In this document: positions 1 through 9,211 of the stretch, piece by piece
Position numbering within the stretch: position 1 is the stretch's first letter
Layout of the letters: each line of letters starts with the position of its first letter
Assembly: GCA_000787465.1 (NCBI GenBank)
Contig: JSYX01000641.1
Span: 1-16,723 of the forward strand
Reading direction: 5' to 3'
DNA: 16,723 nt
Origin: Thermomucor indicae-seudaticae
Lineage: Eukaryota > Mucoromycota > Mucoromycetes > Mucorales > Lichtheimiaceae
Position numbers and translations under genes: made by a program
Notes under the pieces: model-generated
The model's database searches: none
Told to the model about the DNA's origin: nothing
What the model saw: the letters and a program-made list of their open reading frames with translations, nothing else

Positions 1-191
1 CGTTTCAACGAATGTTCAGATGAAAATGCTTCCTTTCACACTCTTCAACCAGCGCAAACGCCCTTTGCTTATCGCTGTGTTGCTCTTTTCTTTTCTTTTC
101 TTTATTAACTTGTTTACACCTTTCCTTTATTAATTCTTATTCTTAATATCTTCCTTTCCCCCCCTTTGTGCTTTGCCGCCCCCATCCACAA
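1..191 (+). promoter_or_regulatory. Pyrimidine-rich leader of the DUF3712 gene
   Basis: This stretch is strongly C/T-rich, with TTTTC runs at about 86-102 and C runs at 157-164. It ends in CCACAA directly before the ATG at 192. Such CT-rich leaders are common ahead of well-expressed fungal genes. I see no convincing TATA box, so the transcription start cannot be placed. Confidence 0.4.
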
Positions 192-3100
192 ATGCCAGAG
201 AACGACAAAGATGGAAGTGCACCGCTTGCCGTTGCTACCAATGAATCCAGCGTCGGCAGCAACGTCATGGAGGAGTACTCGGAAAAACCACCACCACCTC
301 CACCAAGAAAGTTCTACAGGCAAAAGAAATACTGGATCGTCTGCTCGATCCTGACCGCCATCATCATCGTCGTCGTCGTCTGTCTCGTCGTCTTCGTCTT
401 TTTCCCAATGATCGCCCAGTTACTCATGAATCAATCCGGCATCAGTGTCGCTGGTGCCCAAATCACCTTTAATCCTCCAGATCAGTCGGTCAGCAAACGT
501 GATACCTACGACATGAACACCACCTTCTTCATGTCCATGTCCAGCCAGCTCAGCAACACGGGTCCGTTCCCCGCAAGCCTCAAGTTCCACAACCCCATCA
601 ACGTCTATTACAACAACACGCTTCTCGGCAACATCACCCTGCCGGATGGCAGCATTGCTGGCGGCAAAGGCACCCTGAACGCAGTGACGCCCTTTTACAT
701 GCAAAACGCTACCTTCTTTGCCGAGTTTGCTAAAGAGATGCTCGCGGCTGAGACCTTTGTCTGGCAGCTCAAGGGCAAGCTGGACATTACGGCTCTCACA
801 AGGTAGGCTTCGTGATATTGCTATATATTCACTTGAATTTTTGATTTCTAAATGTTTTGCTATAGAACTGCAACTGTTGATCTCGATAAAGAAGTGACTA
901 TACCCGGTAAATAGGGGAATTGGACGGTATTTTTGGAGGATAAGCTAATCCTTCTGTTATAGGCATGAATGGATTCCCGGAGGTGTCAATCACATCATTC
1001 CAGATGCCTGGCGACGATCCAAACGGTGGTATTCTTGTCGAACTTGGCACACTCCTTGTCAGTCCTTCTCCAGTCGGCGTCCAGCTTGGCACGATCAAGA
1101 TGGAAATTGGCTACGACGGCGTCGATCTTGGTACCGTCTCTGCCGAGAACGTGACGCTGGCCCAAGGCAACAACACGATCAACCTCAAGGGTACTCTCAA
1201 GCCTCAGACGGACCCCACAGCACTTGACAAGGTCGGCGTCCTGTTCTCAAACTACGTGGCAGGCAACATGTCGCAAACATCCGCTGTTGGTCTCTCTGCT
1301 GCGCCCGATGGTGTCAACCAGATCGACTGGCTTTCGCAAGGTTTCCAATCGGTGCGTCTCAATGTGGGACTTGGTGCAGGTGCTCCGCTCGACATTATCA
1401 AGTCTGTCAACATGGGCTACCTCGACCTCAAGTTCAGCCAAGACGCGCCCTACTCGCCTATCCTGAACGCACCCAACATCGTCGCCGGTTTCCAGATCCC
1501 GTTCGGCTTTTCGCTCTCCATCACTGAAGTCGCCCAGAACCTCAAGATGGCTAACAATGCGACGGGCGCCTTTGCCACGATCCAAGCACCGTTTGTGCCT
1601 GCCCAAAGCAACCAGTCGACCGGCCAGCTCTCGTTCCCCATGATCAATGATGCGATCAACGTCATTCCCGGACAAGAAAACGCCTTTGATGACTACACCT
1701 ACTCCTTGACGGCCGACCCGCTCTACACGTTCCAGGTGCAAGGCCAGTCGACCGCCAAGACCCAGACGCCTATTGGCAACATCACGCTGGCCGGCATCAC
1801 CCTGAACGTGCCCACCAGTCTGCACGGCATGCAGTTCCTGAACAGCACGCCAACGATCATCAACAGCCTCGATGTCACGGGCGGCCAGCCACAGTATCTG
1901 GAGCTCGCTATCAACGTCAGCTTGGCCAACAACCCCTCCGACTTTAGCATCTCCATTGGCGATGTCCGATTCAAGATGCTCGCGGACAACACCGAGCTCG
2001 GTACGGTCCTGCTCAGCAATCTGACATTGCAACGAGGCGCCAACACGGTGATCGCCACTGCCACGTTTGATCCCAAGAGCTCGCCAGTCGGCCAGAACCT
2101 CTTGAGCACCTTCGTCATGGGCCAGAACAACGCCGTCCAGATCGCCGGATACAACCAGTCGACGGCCATCACGTCGCTTCAGAAGGGCCTTGGCGCGATG
2201 TACATCCAGTCGACTCTGCCGGGTTTCCAATCCAAGATCGTCCAGAGCTCGGCGCTCGAGGTCTTGCCTGACACGCTCCAGACAGGCATTGTGAATGTCA
2301 AGGTCAACATCTCGGATCCTTTCACGGCGGGCATGTCCATCACCGGTGTCAAGTCAGCTGTGACCTACGAAGGCATGCCCGTTGGCAACATCGACCAGGA
2401 CCTCAGCAGCAGCCCGATCAATGTGCCTGGACACTCGTCTGTTCTGTCGCAACCGTTGAACATGCAAATGAACCTCCAACCTGCCGCGGTGGCTTTCCTT
2501 CTGCGTGATCTGGTCGTCAAGATGAACATGGACACCCGTCCTCTGGATGCCCTGCTGGGAATGGGTGGCTTCCACATCCAAGGTCAACAGAACGTCGCTC
2601 CGGATTCAAGCCTCTTCCAAGGATTCAACATCTCAAGCTACGTCATGCAGGCTATGCAAGCGCTTGCTGTCGATCTCCAGCTGGAGTCTAACCTGACCAT
2701 CGGCCAGTACCAGAACACGATGCAGTTTGCCCAAACCAACGTCTCCACCGCCACAGACGCGTCTATAACGCGCCTCATTCCTGTCGTGGGTCAACCGATC
2801 GTACAGCAGATCGTTGACGGCGCTAAGCTTGCTTTCGACACCATCACCCTCTCGGAGCCAACCGACCAAGGCTTTAAGGTCCAAATGGTGGGCTCGATCA
2901 CCAACGCCGGTCCCATGGATGCAGCCATTGCGTTCCCTGAACCTCTGACGGTGGCCTGGCAAGGTCAAGTGCTCGGCCAGGTGGCGATGGAAACCATCCA
3001 GTCCAAGGCGGATGTGGGTGCCCAGTTCAACGTGAGCGGCCAGTTTGCGATCGCAAACAGCAACTTTATGGGCCAGTTTGCTGCCTTCATGATCAACAAT

Positions 3101-5139
3101 GACGAATTCCAATGGAACATTTACACCAACTCGGTCTCCGTCACGGCTCTGGGCTTCACGTTCAACAACATTAGCATGAACAAGTTCGTCACCCTCGAGG
3201 GCGCTCATGGCTTCAAGGACTGCGTCACCATCGACTCCTTCAACCTGCCAGCCAACGATCCTGCAGGTGGTATTACACTGCTGGCGAACACAACCATCCA
3301 GAACCCAAGTCAGATCGGCTTCCTCTTGAACGGCGCTGGTTTCGAGACTTTCTACAACGACGTAGACCTGGGACCTCTTGCTGTCGTAGGCATGGCCAAC
3401 TTCCCTGCGCGCGCATCCACCAACTTGGCAATGAAGGGCCGTCTCATTCACCAAGATACGGAACAAGGTATTGAGGCGATCACCGAAGTCTTTATGAACT
3501 ACCTCCAGGCCAAGAACAGCTCGGTCACAGTCCAAGGCACCTCGGGTTCGGGTCCAAACGGTCAGGTCCAATGGCTCACCACGGGTTTCCAGAGTATCAA
3601 GATCGAGAACGTCACATTGCCTGGTCCTGCTCAGAAGCCCGAGTTGATTCCTGCCATCACGTTGAAGGATATGGAATTAGACTTTACCCAGTCTGCCTTC
3701 GCACCACCCATGGGATCCAACAATGTCGAAGCCCAACTCAAGAGCCCGTTTGGTTTCCCTATCAGCGTCACGTCTCTCAGCATGGGTGTCACGGCTTCGT
3801 ACGGCGGCAGCGACGTGGCCACCCTGGATGTGCCTGAAGTTCCGAGCACCACCGATACCACCACTGGCATCATCACTACCGCTTTCCACGGACTGCCTTT
3901 CAACGTCATGGATTCGGCCCATGCTGTCTTTGAAAGCTTTGTCAAGGCCCTGACTTCAAGCTCGAATGTTACCTTTGGTCTGGCGGGTGCAGCCCAATCG
4001 ATGGCAGAGACAGCAGTCGGTACACTCAACTTGACCAACATTGATTTCAACGTCCAGAGCGATCTCCTTGGTAAGCATCTTGTTACTTTTATTCACAAAC
4101 TCCAATATCGCTAACGTTCACATTTAATAGGTTTCAACAACTTCAACGGTGCCACCAACATCCTTCAAATGGCTGTTACTGGCGGTACCCCTGAGGTAAA
4201 CAGATGAAACCTCGCCGTTGGATCCAATGATGCAACAGAGTAGCTAACAGTTATTCTACATAGTACATTGAGATCTCTCTGACGGTCGCCTTTGACAACC
4301 CGTCGAACATCACCATCAAGATTGGCGATCTGAACTTTGACACGATCATGAACGAGAAGCAAGCCAGTATCGGCACGGTGTACATGAACAACGTGGAAAT
4401 CGTACCGGGCAACAACACGTTTAACGCTGTGATGCAAATGAAGAACCCTGACCACCCAGAGCTTATCGACCAAATGGTCAGTATCTACATGACCGACTCG
4501 CAGGCGGCCTTGACTGTCCAGGGCACGACAAGCTCGACCAACATTGAATCCCTGCAAGAGGGTCTGTCCACTGTTCACCTGGCGACCGAAATGCACGGCA
4601 TCAACAGCAACTTGGTCCAGAAGACAGAAGTCGAAGCTGATGCCTCGGTTGTCTTGACCCACCAGGCTCAGACTTGGGTCACATTGAACAATCCCCTCAA
4701 GACACCCTACACGGTCAAGAAGGTTCAGGTTGACATCACCAACCCGAACAACGGCAACCCGTACAAGATGGGCACGATCGACTATGAGCTGCCGAACCCG
4801 ATCTCGGTACCTGCCGGTGGTCAAGTCCGGACGGACGCATGGCCTGTGCAAGTGGATGCGAATGCAGTTGAACTCTTGGGCTTGGTTGGCCATGGCGAGA
4901 TCACAATCGACTTGCAGCAGAACGTCACTGCCATGGTCGGTGACACCGATGGTGGTTACCCGGTGTACTTTTACTACTACCAGAACAACGTGCCGTGCAT
5001 GCTTGATATCAAGGCCTTGGGTATATCTCTTCCGAATGACAAGGGATTCACGGAAAGCGGAAACAACGCATCGACGTCCACTAGCACGGCTTCTTCGCCA
5101 TCTTCTAGCAGCAGTAACCACGTTCTTTTGCCACTTTAA
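192..5139 (+). CDS. Large DUF3712 / LEA-2-like type II membrane protein (Tag1-related class)
   Basis: Five exons join in phase: 192-802, 866-906, 963-4070, 4131-4195 and 4264-5139, giving 1566 residues. All four introns are GT-AG and 56-68 nt long. The ATG at 192 is the first in frame; upstream in-frame codons are only GTG/TTG. Residues 1-47 are a hydrophilic, proline-rich cytosolic tail (six prolines near 33-38) ending in basic residues. Residues 48-71 form a strongly hydrophobic I/V-rich segment, so this is a signal anchor with the bulk in the lumen or outside. The rest is beta-rich, with many N-X-S/T sites and repeated LGT/LGN..NVTL..GxNT motifs typical of fungal DUF3712 repeats. The region from about residue 117 recurs from about 862, so the protein is an internal tandem duplication. 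The tail (about 1538-1560) is Ser/Thr-rich. The family includes yeast vacuolar Tag1, which acts in ending autophagy; a vacuolar or endomembrane role is inference. The domain class is confident, the function is not. Confidence 0.88.
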
Positions 5140-5209
5140 ATAACTCGCCCCCCCTCGCCTCTCTCTCTTTTTCTCATCCTTTGATATCCCCCCTTCTTCT
5201 CGCTGTTCG

Positions 5210-5215
5210 AATAAA
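5210..5215 (+). terminator. Poly(A) signal of the DUF3712 gene
   Basis: A canonical AATAAA lies 71 nt after the TAA at 5137-5139, in a C/T-rich 3' UTR. The distance and context fit a eukaryotic polyadenylation signal. Confidence 0.55.
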
Positions 5216-5657
5216 TACTACGTCTTTACTTTTGTATCAGTAACTTAAATACACTGTCAAAAAAACGGGCCTGAATGGATGCTGTCTATTTTAGTTGAGG
5301 CATTGTATGGAATAAGATCATGTGCCATGTGGAAGATACCATGTGGGAGATGGATCGAGATGTATATCGGACTTAGCGTGCGTGCATGCCGCCACCGCAA
5401 GATCCGTAAAACGAATAGCATTTTTATCCATCGAATTTTCTTTTATTTCATGCCAAGCTTTCCAGACTCGTGTTTCGACTAGGAATATGAGAGCGAAAAG
5501 GGGGCGGGGAAAGACAGAGATGCCTTTAGTTTTTCAGAGTTCCTGATTCTCGGGGCGCAAGTGAACCTTTTTCTCGCCTCATTTTCCGAGGTCAGACATT
5601 CATGCCTCTCTGTTCCTCCTCCTACTTCCTTCAACCATAAAAAGCCCTATTCTAAGC
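5216..5657. other. Intergenic region and promoter of the small membrane-protein gene
   Basis: Short open frames here (67-74 codons) overlap one another in different frames and look like noise. The last 80 bases become C/T-rich (CCTCCTCC, ACTTCC) before the ATG at 5658, like the leader of the first gene. CATAAAAAG at about 5635-5643 is TATA-like but only about 15 nt from the ATG, too close to be a normal TATA box. Confidence 0.4.
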
Positions 5658-6017
5658 ATGATATCGCCATTGTTACCAACCTATGCTGCCCTGTTCTCGT
5701 TCATATTAAAGATCGCGGCGGCCCAGACCGTTCAGGACACCGGTTTCCAAGAGAACGACGGCAACATGGGTCCGGAGCAGGAGAGCTGGCTTCAAAGGAA
5801 CGATCGCTACATCTTCATCATTGTCGTCGGCCTCGTCATTTTCGGCTTGCTCATTTGGTACATTGTCGCGAGCATCAGGGGTATGCGGAAACGCCTGGCG
5901 CGGGAAAACGAGAAACAAATGTACATCATCCAGCAGGCCTCAGGAGCACCCAACCATGTTATACCCGAGCCTGGCTACTACTACAAATACGATAATACGG
6001 CTTACCATCGCTACTAA
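5658..6017 (+). CDS. Small secreted/type I membrane protein, unknown function
   Basis: A single-exon frame of 119 residues. Residues 1-22 are a good signal peptide: a hydrophobic core, then AAA-Q, with cleavage likely after the alanines. A short acidic, Gln-rich ectodomain follows (about 23-50). Residues 51-73 are a clear transmembrane helix rich in I/V/L, followed by a basic stretch (RGMRKRLAR), which by the positive-inside rule places the C-terminus in the cytosol. The tail ends in a Tyr-rich segment (six tyrosines in the last 16 residues), possibly a sorting or phosphorylation site. I do not recognise the family. The leader is CT-rich, and an ATTAAA poly(A)-like signal lies 71 nt past the stop. 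The domain order argues strongly for a real gene; the role is unknown. Confidence 0.75.
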   Translation: MISPLLPTYAALFSFILKIAAAQTVQDTGFQENDGNMGPEQESWLQRNDRYIFIIVVGLVIFGLLIWYIVASIRGMRKRLARENEKQMYIIQQASGAPNHVIPEPGYYYKYDNTAYHRY

Positions 6018-6087
6018 CTAAATACCCTTCTTGTCTTGATCTCTTTTTTGTTGTTGTAATATTTATTCCGACTCTAAACTCTATACT

Positions 6088-6093
6088 ATTAAA
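6088..6093 (+). terminator. Probable poly(A) signal of the 119-residue gene
   Basis: ATTAAA, the common variant of AATAAA, sits 71 nt past the stop at 6017, after a T-rich stretch. Confidence 0.4.
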
Positions 6094-6180
6094 GGCTTTT
6101 GAGCGGGGTGCACCTTTGCCACCTTTAGGGTTCCCTGATCAGTCCCCAAAAAAAGAAAGACGGGCCCAATTAGCGGATCC

Positions 6181-6210
6181 ACATAACCTGTGCAACGGAT
6201 CAGGTTATGT
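6181..6210. repeat. Perfect 10-bp inverted repeat with 10-nt spacer
   Basis: ACATAACCTG at 6181-6190 is the exact reverse complement of CAGGTTATGT at 6201-6210, with TGCAACGGAT between them. It lies 164 nt past the stop of the 119-residue gene and could be a binding site for a dimeric protein or a hairpin in the 3' region. There is no T-run as in a Pol III or bacterial terminator. Confidence 0.6.
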
Positions 6211-6376
6211 ACTAGCTATTAAGAAACGGGACCCACCGACCATTGTAATACATTCATAAACAAGCACTGTGCCAAGAGCGCTTCGAGCTGTCTAGCCGAA
6301 GGACGAGAAAGACAGCACTTTCCTGAGTCAGACTACACAACCTAACATCTCAGTAATGTATCGCATTAGGCTACTC

Positions 6377-6440
6377 TGCTTGGAATATCTTGAGTTCGGT
6401 GAACTATTGGGGGCTGCTTGCGAGACTACATCCAAGCAGC
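6377..6440. repeat. Overlapping inverted repeats (CTGCTTGGA / GCTGCTTG)
   Basis: CTGCTTGGA at 6377-6385 is the exact reverse complement of TCCAAGCAG at 6431-6439. GCTGCTTG at 6413-6420 pairs with CAAGCAGC at 6433-6440 across 12 nt. The right arm can therefore pair with either of two left arms. No function is known. Confidence 0.45.
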
Positions 6441-6615
6441 TACTACCAAACCGTTCCTAAGCTCGGTTAGATGTTCCCTATATACAAATTCGCAATATCC
6501 ATAGCGAAGTTCATGATATATAGTCAGAGTGTGATACATTCTTGTCAGCAATTATTCAATACCCAGTTGCCAGATTTACAGCTAGAAGCACTTGTTCACA
6601 AAATTCTGTCGACTG

Positions 6616-6635
6616 TGTGCTGTGCGGACAGCACA
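6616..6635. repeat. Perfect 8-bp hairpin with GCGG loop
   Basis: TGTGCTGT at 6616-6623 pairs exactly with ACAGCACA at 6628-6635 around a 4-nt loop. It is about 300 nt upstream of RAD51. The significance is unclear. Confidence 0.4.
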
Positions 6636-6835
6636 AGCAGTTGCACCCTTATAAATGGAACGTTGATTTCCATTGTTTATGCTCGGCAGCGGAAAGCAGA
6701 TGTGATGTGGAAACCCGTTAGGCTCGATTTATTTACTGAAGCGTTGTTAAGCTTATCTGCTTTGACGTTTTCTGTAGAAACTGTTTGTTTTCTTGTATAT
6801 AATTTATTTTTTCTTGCATTCTGTAAGAGAGGGTG

Positions 6836-6841
6836 ACGCGT
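6836..6841 (+). promoter_or_regulatory. MluI cell-cycle box ahead of RAD51
   Basis: ACGCGT lies 88 nt upstream of the RAD51 ATG. In yeasts this hexamer is the binding core for MBF, which drives DNA-synthesis and repair genes at G1/S, and RAD51 genes are among known targets. One copy can occur by chance, but its place directly before a RAD51 gene makes regulation plausible. Confidence 0.45.
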
Positions 6842-6928
6842 AACGTAAGTGGAGAAAAATATCGTCATCGATACGGACAGATGCTGGTTGCGTAAGCGTT
6901 CTTCTTACTCTTCCTCTTTTCGTCTTCG

Positions 6929-8556
6929 ATGGGTACTGCTACATTCAGCCAGAAAACCGTAGCAAGCAGCGCTCCGCGTTCTTCTCCAGAAGGTGACAAG
7001 AATAACGCAACAGGAACCGGAAATGAGAAAACCGTCATCAGTACCGCCGAAACGAATATCGGATCGTCGAAAGAGTACGAAGAGGATGACAATATGCCGT
7101 CTGGGGTGACCCTTTTAACCACTCTCGAGGTATGCTGGAACCCTAATTGATTGTCATGAACAACAGATGCCAAAAAGGGCTCTTACTGTCATAGCAACGA
7201 GGTGTTGCGAGCGGCGACATCAAAAGATTGAAGGAAGCTGGATTCCATACCCTAGAGTCAATTGCGTATTCTCCACGAAAAGCATTGCTTGCGATCAAGG
7301 GCCTTTCGGAAGCTAAAGTCGATAAGATTATGAAGGAAGGTAATCCCAAAAAGAGCACTGGTATTTCTCTTCTTTCCTATGCCTGAGACACTGTAGCATT
7401 TGCTGTCGTCGATTTAGGATTTACTACAGCCATGGAAATGCATGAGCGTCGAAGCGAACTGATCCACATCACCACAGGCTCCAAGGAACTTGACAAAGTC
7501 TTGGGAGGTATGGAGATGTATTGATCAGTTGCAATACTTGTATTGAAGCTAAACAAACACTGCCGTTTTCAATAGGTGGTATTGAGACTGGATCATTGAC
7601 TGAGCTCTTTGGAGAATTTCGTACTGGAAAGACTCAGCTATGCCATACCTTGGCGGTGACTTGTCAGGCAGATGTTGCAGACTGTTCTTCACTGCTGATT
7701 TATTGCTAACTGCGTTGGTTCAGCTACCTACCACTGCAGGAGGTGCAGAAGGCCGATGCCTATATATTGACACCGAGGGTACGTTCCGTCCGAGTCGCAT
7801 ACTCTCCGTAGCGCAAAGGTAGCCCATCTTCACGTTATATTGCTTTTTTCGAGGATGCTCATCATGGTTCGCGAAAAAAATGTTAGATTTGGACTGTCGA
7901 GTGAGGATACGCTGAATAACATTGCCTACGCACGGGCATACAACGCAGATCACCAGGCGGCTTTGCTCTTACAGGCATCCGCCCTTATGGCAGAAACAAG
8001 GTAAACAATTGTTAAGGCCGAACGCTACATCCCGCGTGGATTAATCTTTTGAGGGATACAGATTTGCACTATTGATTGTTGATAGCGTGATTGCACTGTA
8101 TCGCACGGATTACTCTGGACGCGGGGAACTGGCTGCCCGCCAGGCACACTTGGCACGATTCTTACGGCATCTACAGCGCCTTGCGGACGAGGTAACGTTC
8201 GTTTCTTTGTTTGGGTAGCTCTGTGGTTTTCCGCTGATTTCAAAGGCAACTAGTTTGGTGTCGCGGTCGTGATGACGAATCACATAATTGCGCAAGCGGA
8301 CGGGGCAGCATCCATGTTTAATGCGGATCCCAAGAAGCCTGCAGGTGGAAACATCGTTGCTCACGCGTCCTGCACCAGGTATTAAGACAACGAGCAACAA
8401 CAGAGCAAGATTAATGATTCGGTCGTCATTAGACTATATCTTCGGAAGGGTCGTGGAGAGAACCGCATTTGCAAAATATACGATTCGCCCTCGCTACCGG
8501 AGAACGAGATCATGTTTGCGATCGTCGAAGATGGCATAAGCGACGTTCGCGATTAA
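6929..8556 (+). CDS. RAD51: RAD51 recombinase
   Basis: Nine exons: 6929-7129, 7195-7339, 7397-7507, 7576-7667, 7724-7818, 7887-8000, 8062-8191, 8254-8378 and 8433-8556. All junctions keep phase and give 378 residues, between human (339) and budding yeast (400). The protein forms nucleoprotein filaments on ssDNA and carries out strand exchange in homologous recombination. Visible parts: an acidic, Ser-rich N-tail (1-60); a helix-hairpin-helix region ([11 protein letters not shown], about 102-112); the FTTA polymerisation motif at 124-127; Walker A GEFRTGKT at 165-172; Walker B ALLIVD at 255-260; the L1 region after [12 protein letters not shown]; and L2 around 304-327. AQ-DG after TNx and the overall pattern say RAD51, not DMC1. 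Odd points: the conserved TNQ reads TNH (His306), L2 is one residue longer (GAASMFN), and HASTT reads HASCT. The intron after residue 183 starts with GC, not GT. The gene converges on the RhoGEF gene. Confidence 0.95.
7668..7723 (+). other. GC-AG intron in RAD51
   Basis: The exon before ends VTCQ at 7667 and the next starts LPTT at 7724, exactly as the RAD51 family requires. The 56-nt intron starts GCAGATG, contains TGCTAAC (a perfect branch-point match) and ends TTCAG. Reading through instead meets a TAA, so splicing is needed. No GT donor fits without deleting conserved residues. Confidence 0.75.
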
Positions 8557-8638
8557 TCACGCAGCGCATTTGCAACTGTATATAATAAGCAACGTTCGCG
8601 ATTCGTTACGGAGCACATTTGCGACTGAATATGATAAG
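8541..8638 (+). repeat. 49-bp direct tandem repeat spanning the RAD51 stop
   Basis: Copy 1 (8541-8589) starts in the codons for the final residues of RAD51 and includes its TAA. Copy 2 (8590-8638) follows with no gap. By eye they match at 40 of 49 positions, with no indels. A weak partial third start (AGCAATTCGC) follows. The divergence says the duplication is not recent. Confidence 0.7.
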
Positions 8639-9211
8639 ATAGCAATTCGCTAGGGTCCAGACACGGCAGATGTCCCTGTCGCTTATTTCTTTGTCCTTGT
8701 TTGAAGCTTTTCACATGTGAGTGTAGCCCGGAAACGTTAGTTATGTGCTAAGAAAAGCACACTCTCAGGCTTAGAGAAACGTTTAGCCGTTATACAGGAG
8801 AGACAACGAATTCGAAGTTTATTCCTCGTGGGCAATCGAGATTTGACGAAGAGTTTCTCCTTGTTTGCTGTGAAATACACGTGCAGTGCCCAGGGACACG
8901 AACTCATTGTGGAGTAATGGCTAGCCAAGAAAAAAATAGGCAACTTTTCACTGCTTCTTGATCAAGGATTCTGTGTTGAACACTTAATGCAGATAATTTA
9001 GTTTTATGATGCTCATACTACGAAAAAGAAAGCAAACAAAAGTGCATAAAGAAAATGGTATGTATAACAAGTGGGGGTAATGACAGAAGCACAGTGGTAT
9101 ATAAGTAATATATACGAGCGAAAGAAAGGAAGGATGAATGATGCGGATCAAAAATGGATGACGGGAGATGCTATAACAGGAAAAAGGGGAGGCAAGGAAG
9201 GGAATGTGAAA
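8639..9211. other. Convergent intergenic region (3' ends of RAD51 and RhoGEF)
   Basis: AT-rich, with no supported gene; frames of about 70 codons here look random. From about 9010 the plus strand is purine-rich (AAAGAAAG, GGAGGCAAGGAAGGG), so the RhoGEF transcript has a pyrimidine-rich 3' UTR. I did not find a clear AATAAA for either gene. Confidence 0.4.

Larger units (their letters stand above)
6094..6835. other. Gene-poor spacer before RAD51
   Basis: No supported gene. The longest frame (6471-6836, 121 codons) starts in AT-rich sequence, has no recognisable domain, no good start context and no matching splice signals, so I treat it as chance. The stretch is rich in short perfect inverted repeats, listed separately. 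Part of it must hold the RAD51 promoter. Confidence 0.5.

Noticed and set aside
1247..3571. Long minus-strand frames (327 codons at 1247-2230; 312 at 2633-3571)
   Set aside because: They lie antisense to the long exon of the DUF3712 gene. They arise because its codons end mostly in C or G, which keeps antisense stops rare. They show no domain and are Arg/Val/Asp-rich.
4165..5121. Minus-strand frame of 318 codons
   Set aside because: Antisense shadow of exon 5 of the DUF3712 gene; it also runs across intron 4. No domain and no promoter.
6471..6836. Plus-strand frame of 121 codons
   Set aside because: AT-rich with random-looking residues, and it overlaps the RAD51 promoter and the MluI box. 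No start context or homology that I can see.
6929..8556. DMC1 instead of RAD51
   Set aside because: The L2 region reads AQADG, as in the RAD51 pattern AQVDG; DMC1 has a different L2 sequence. The C-terminus also fits RAD51.
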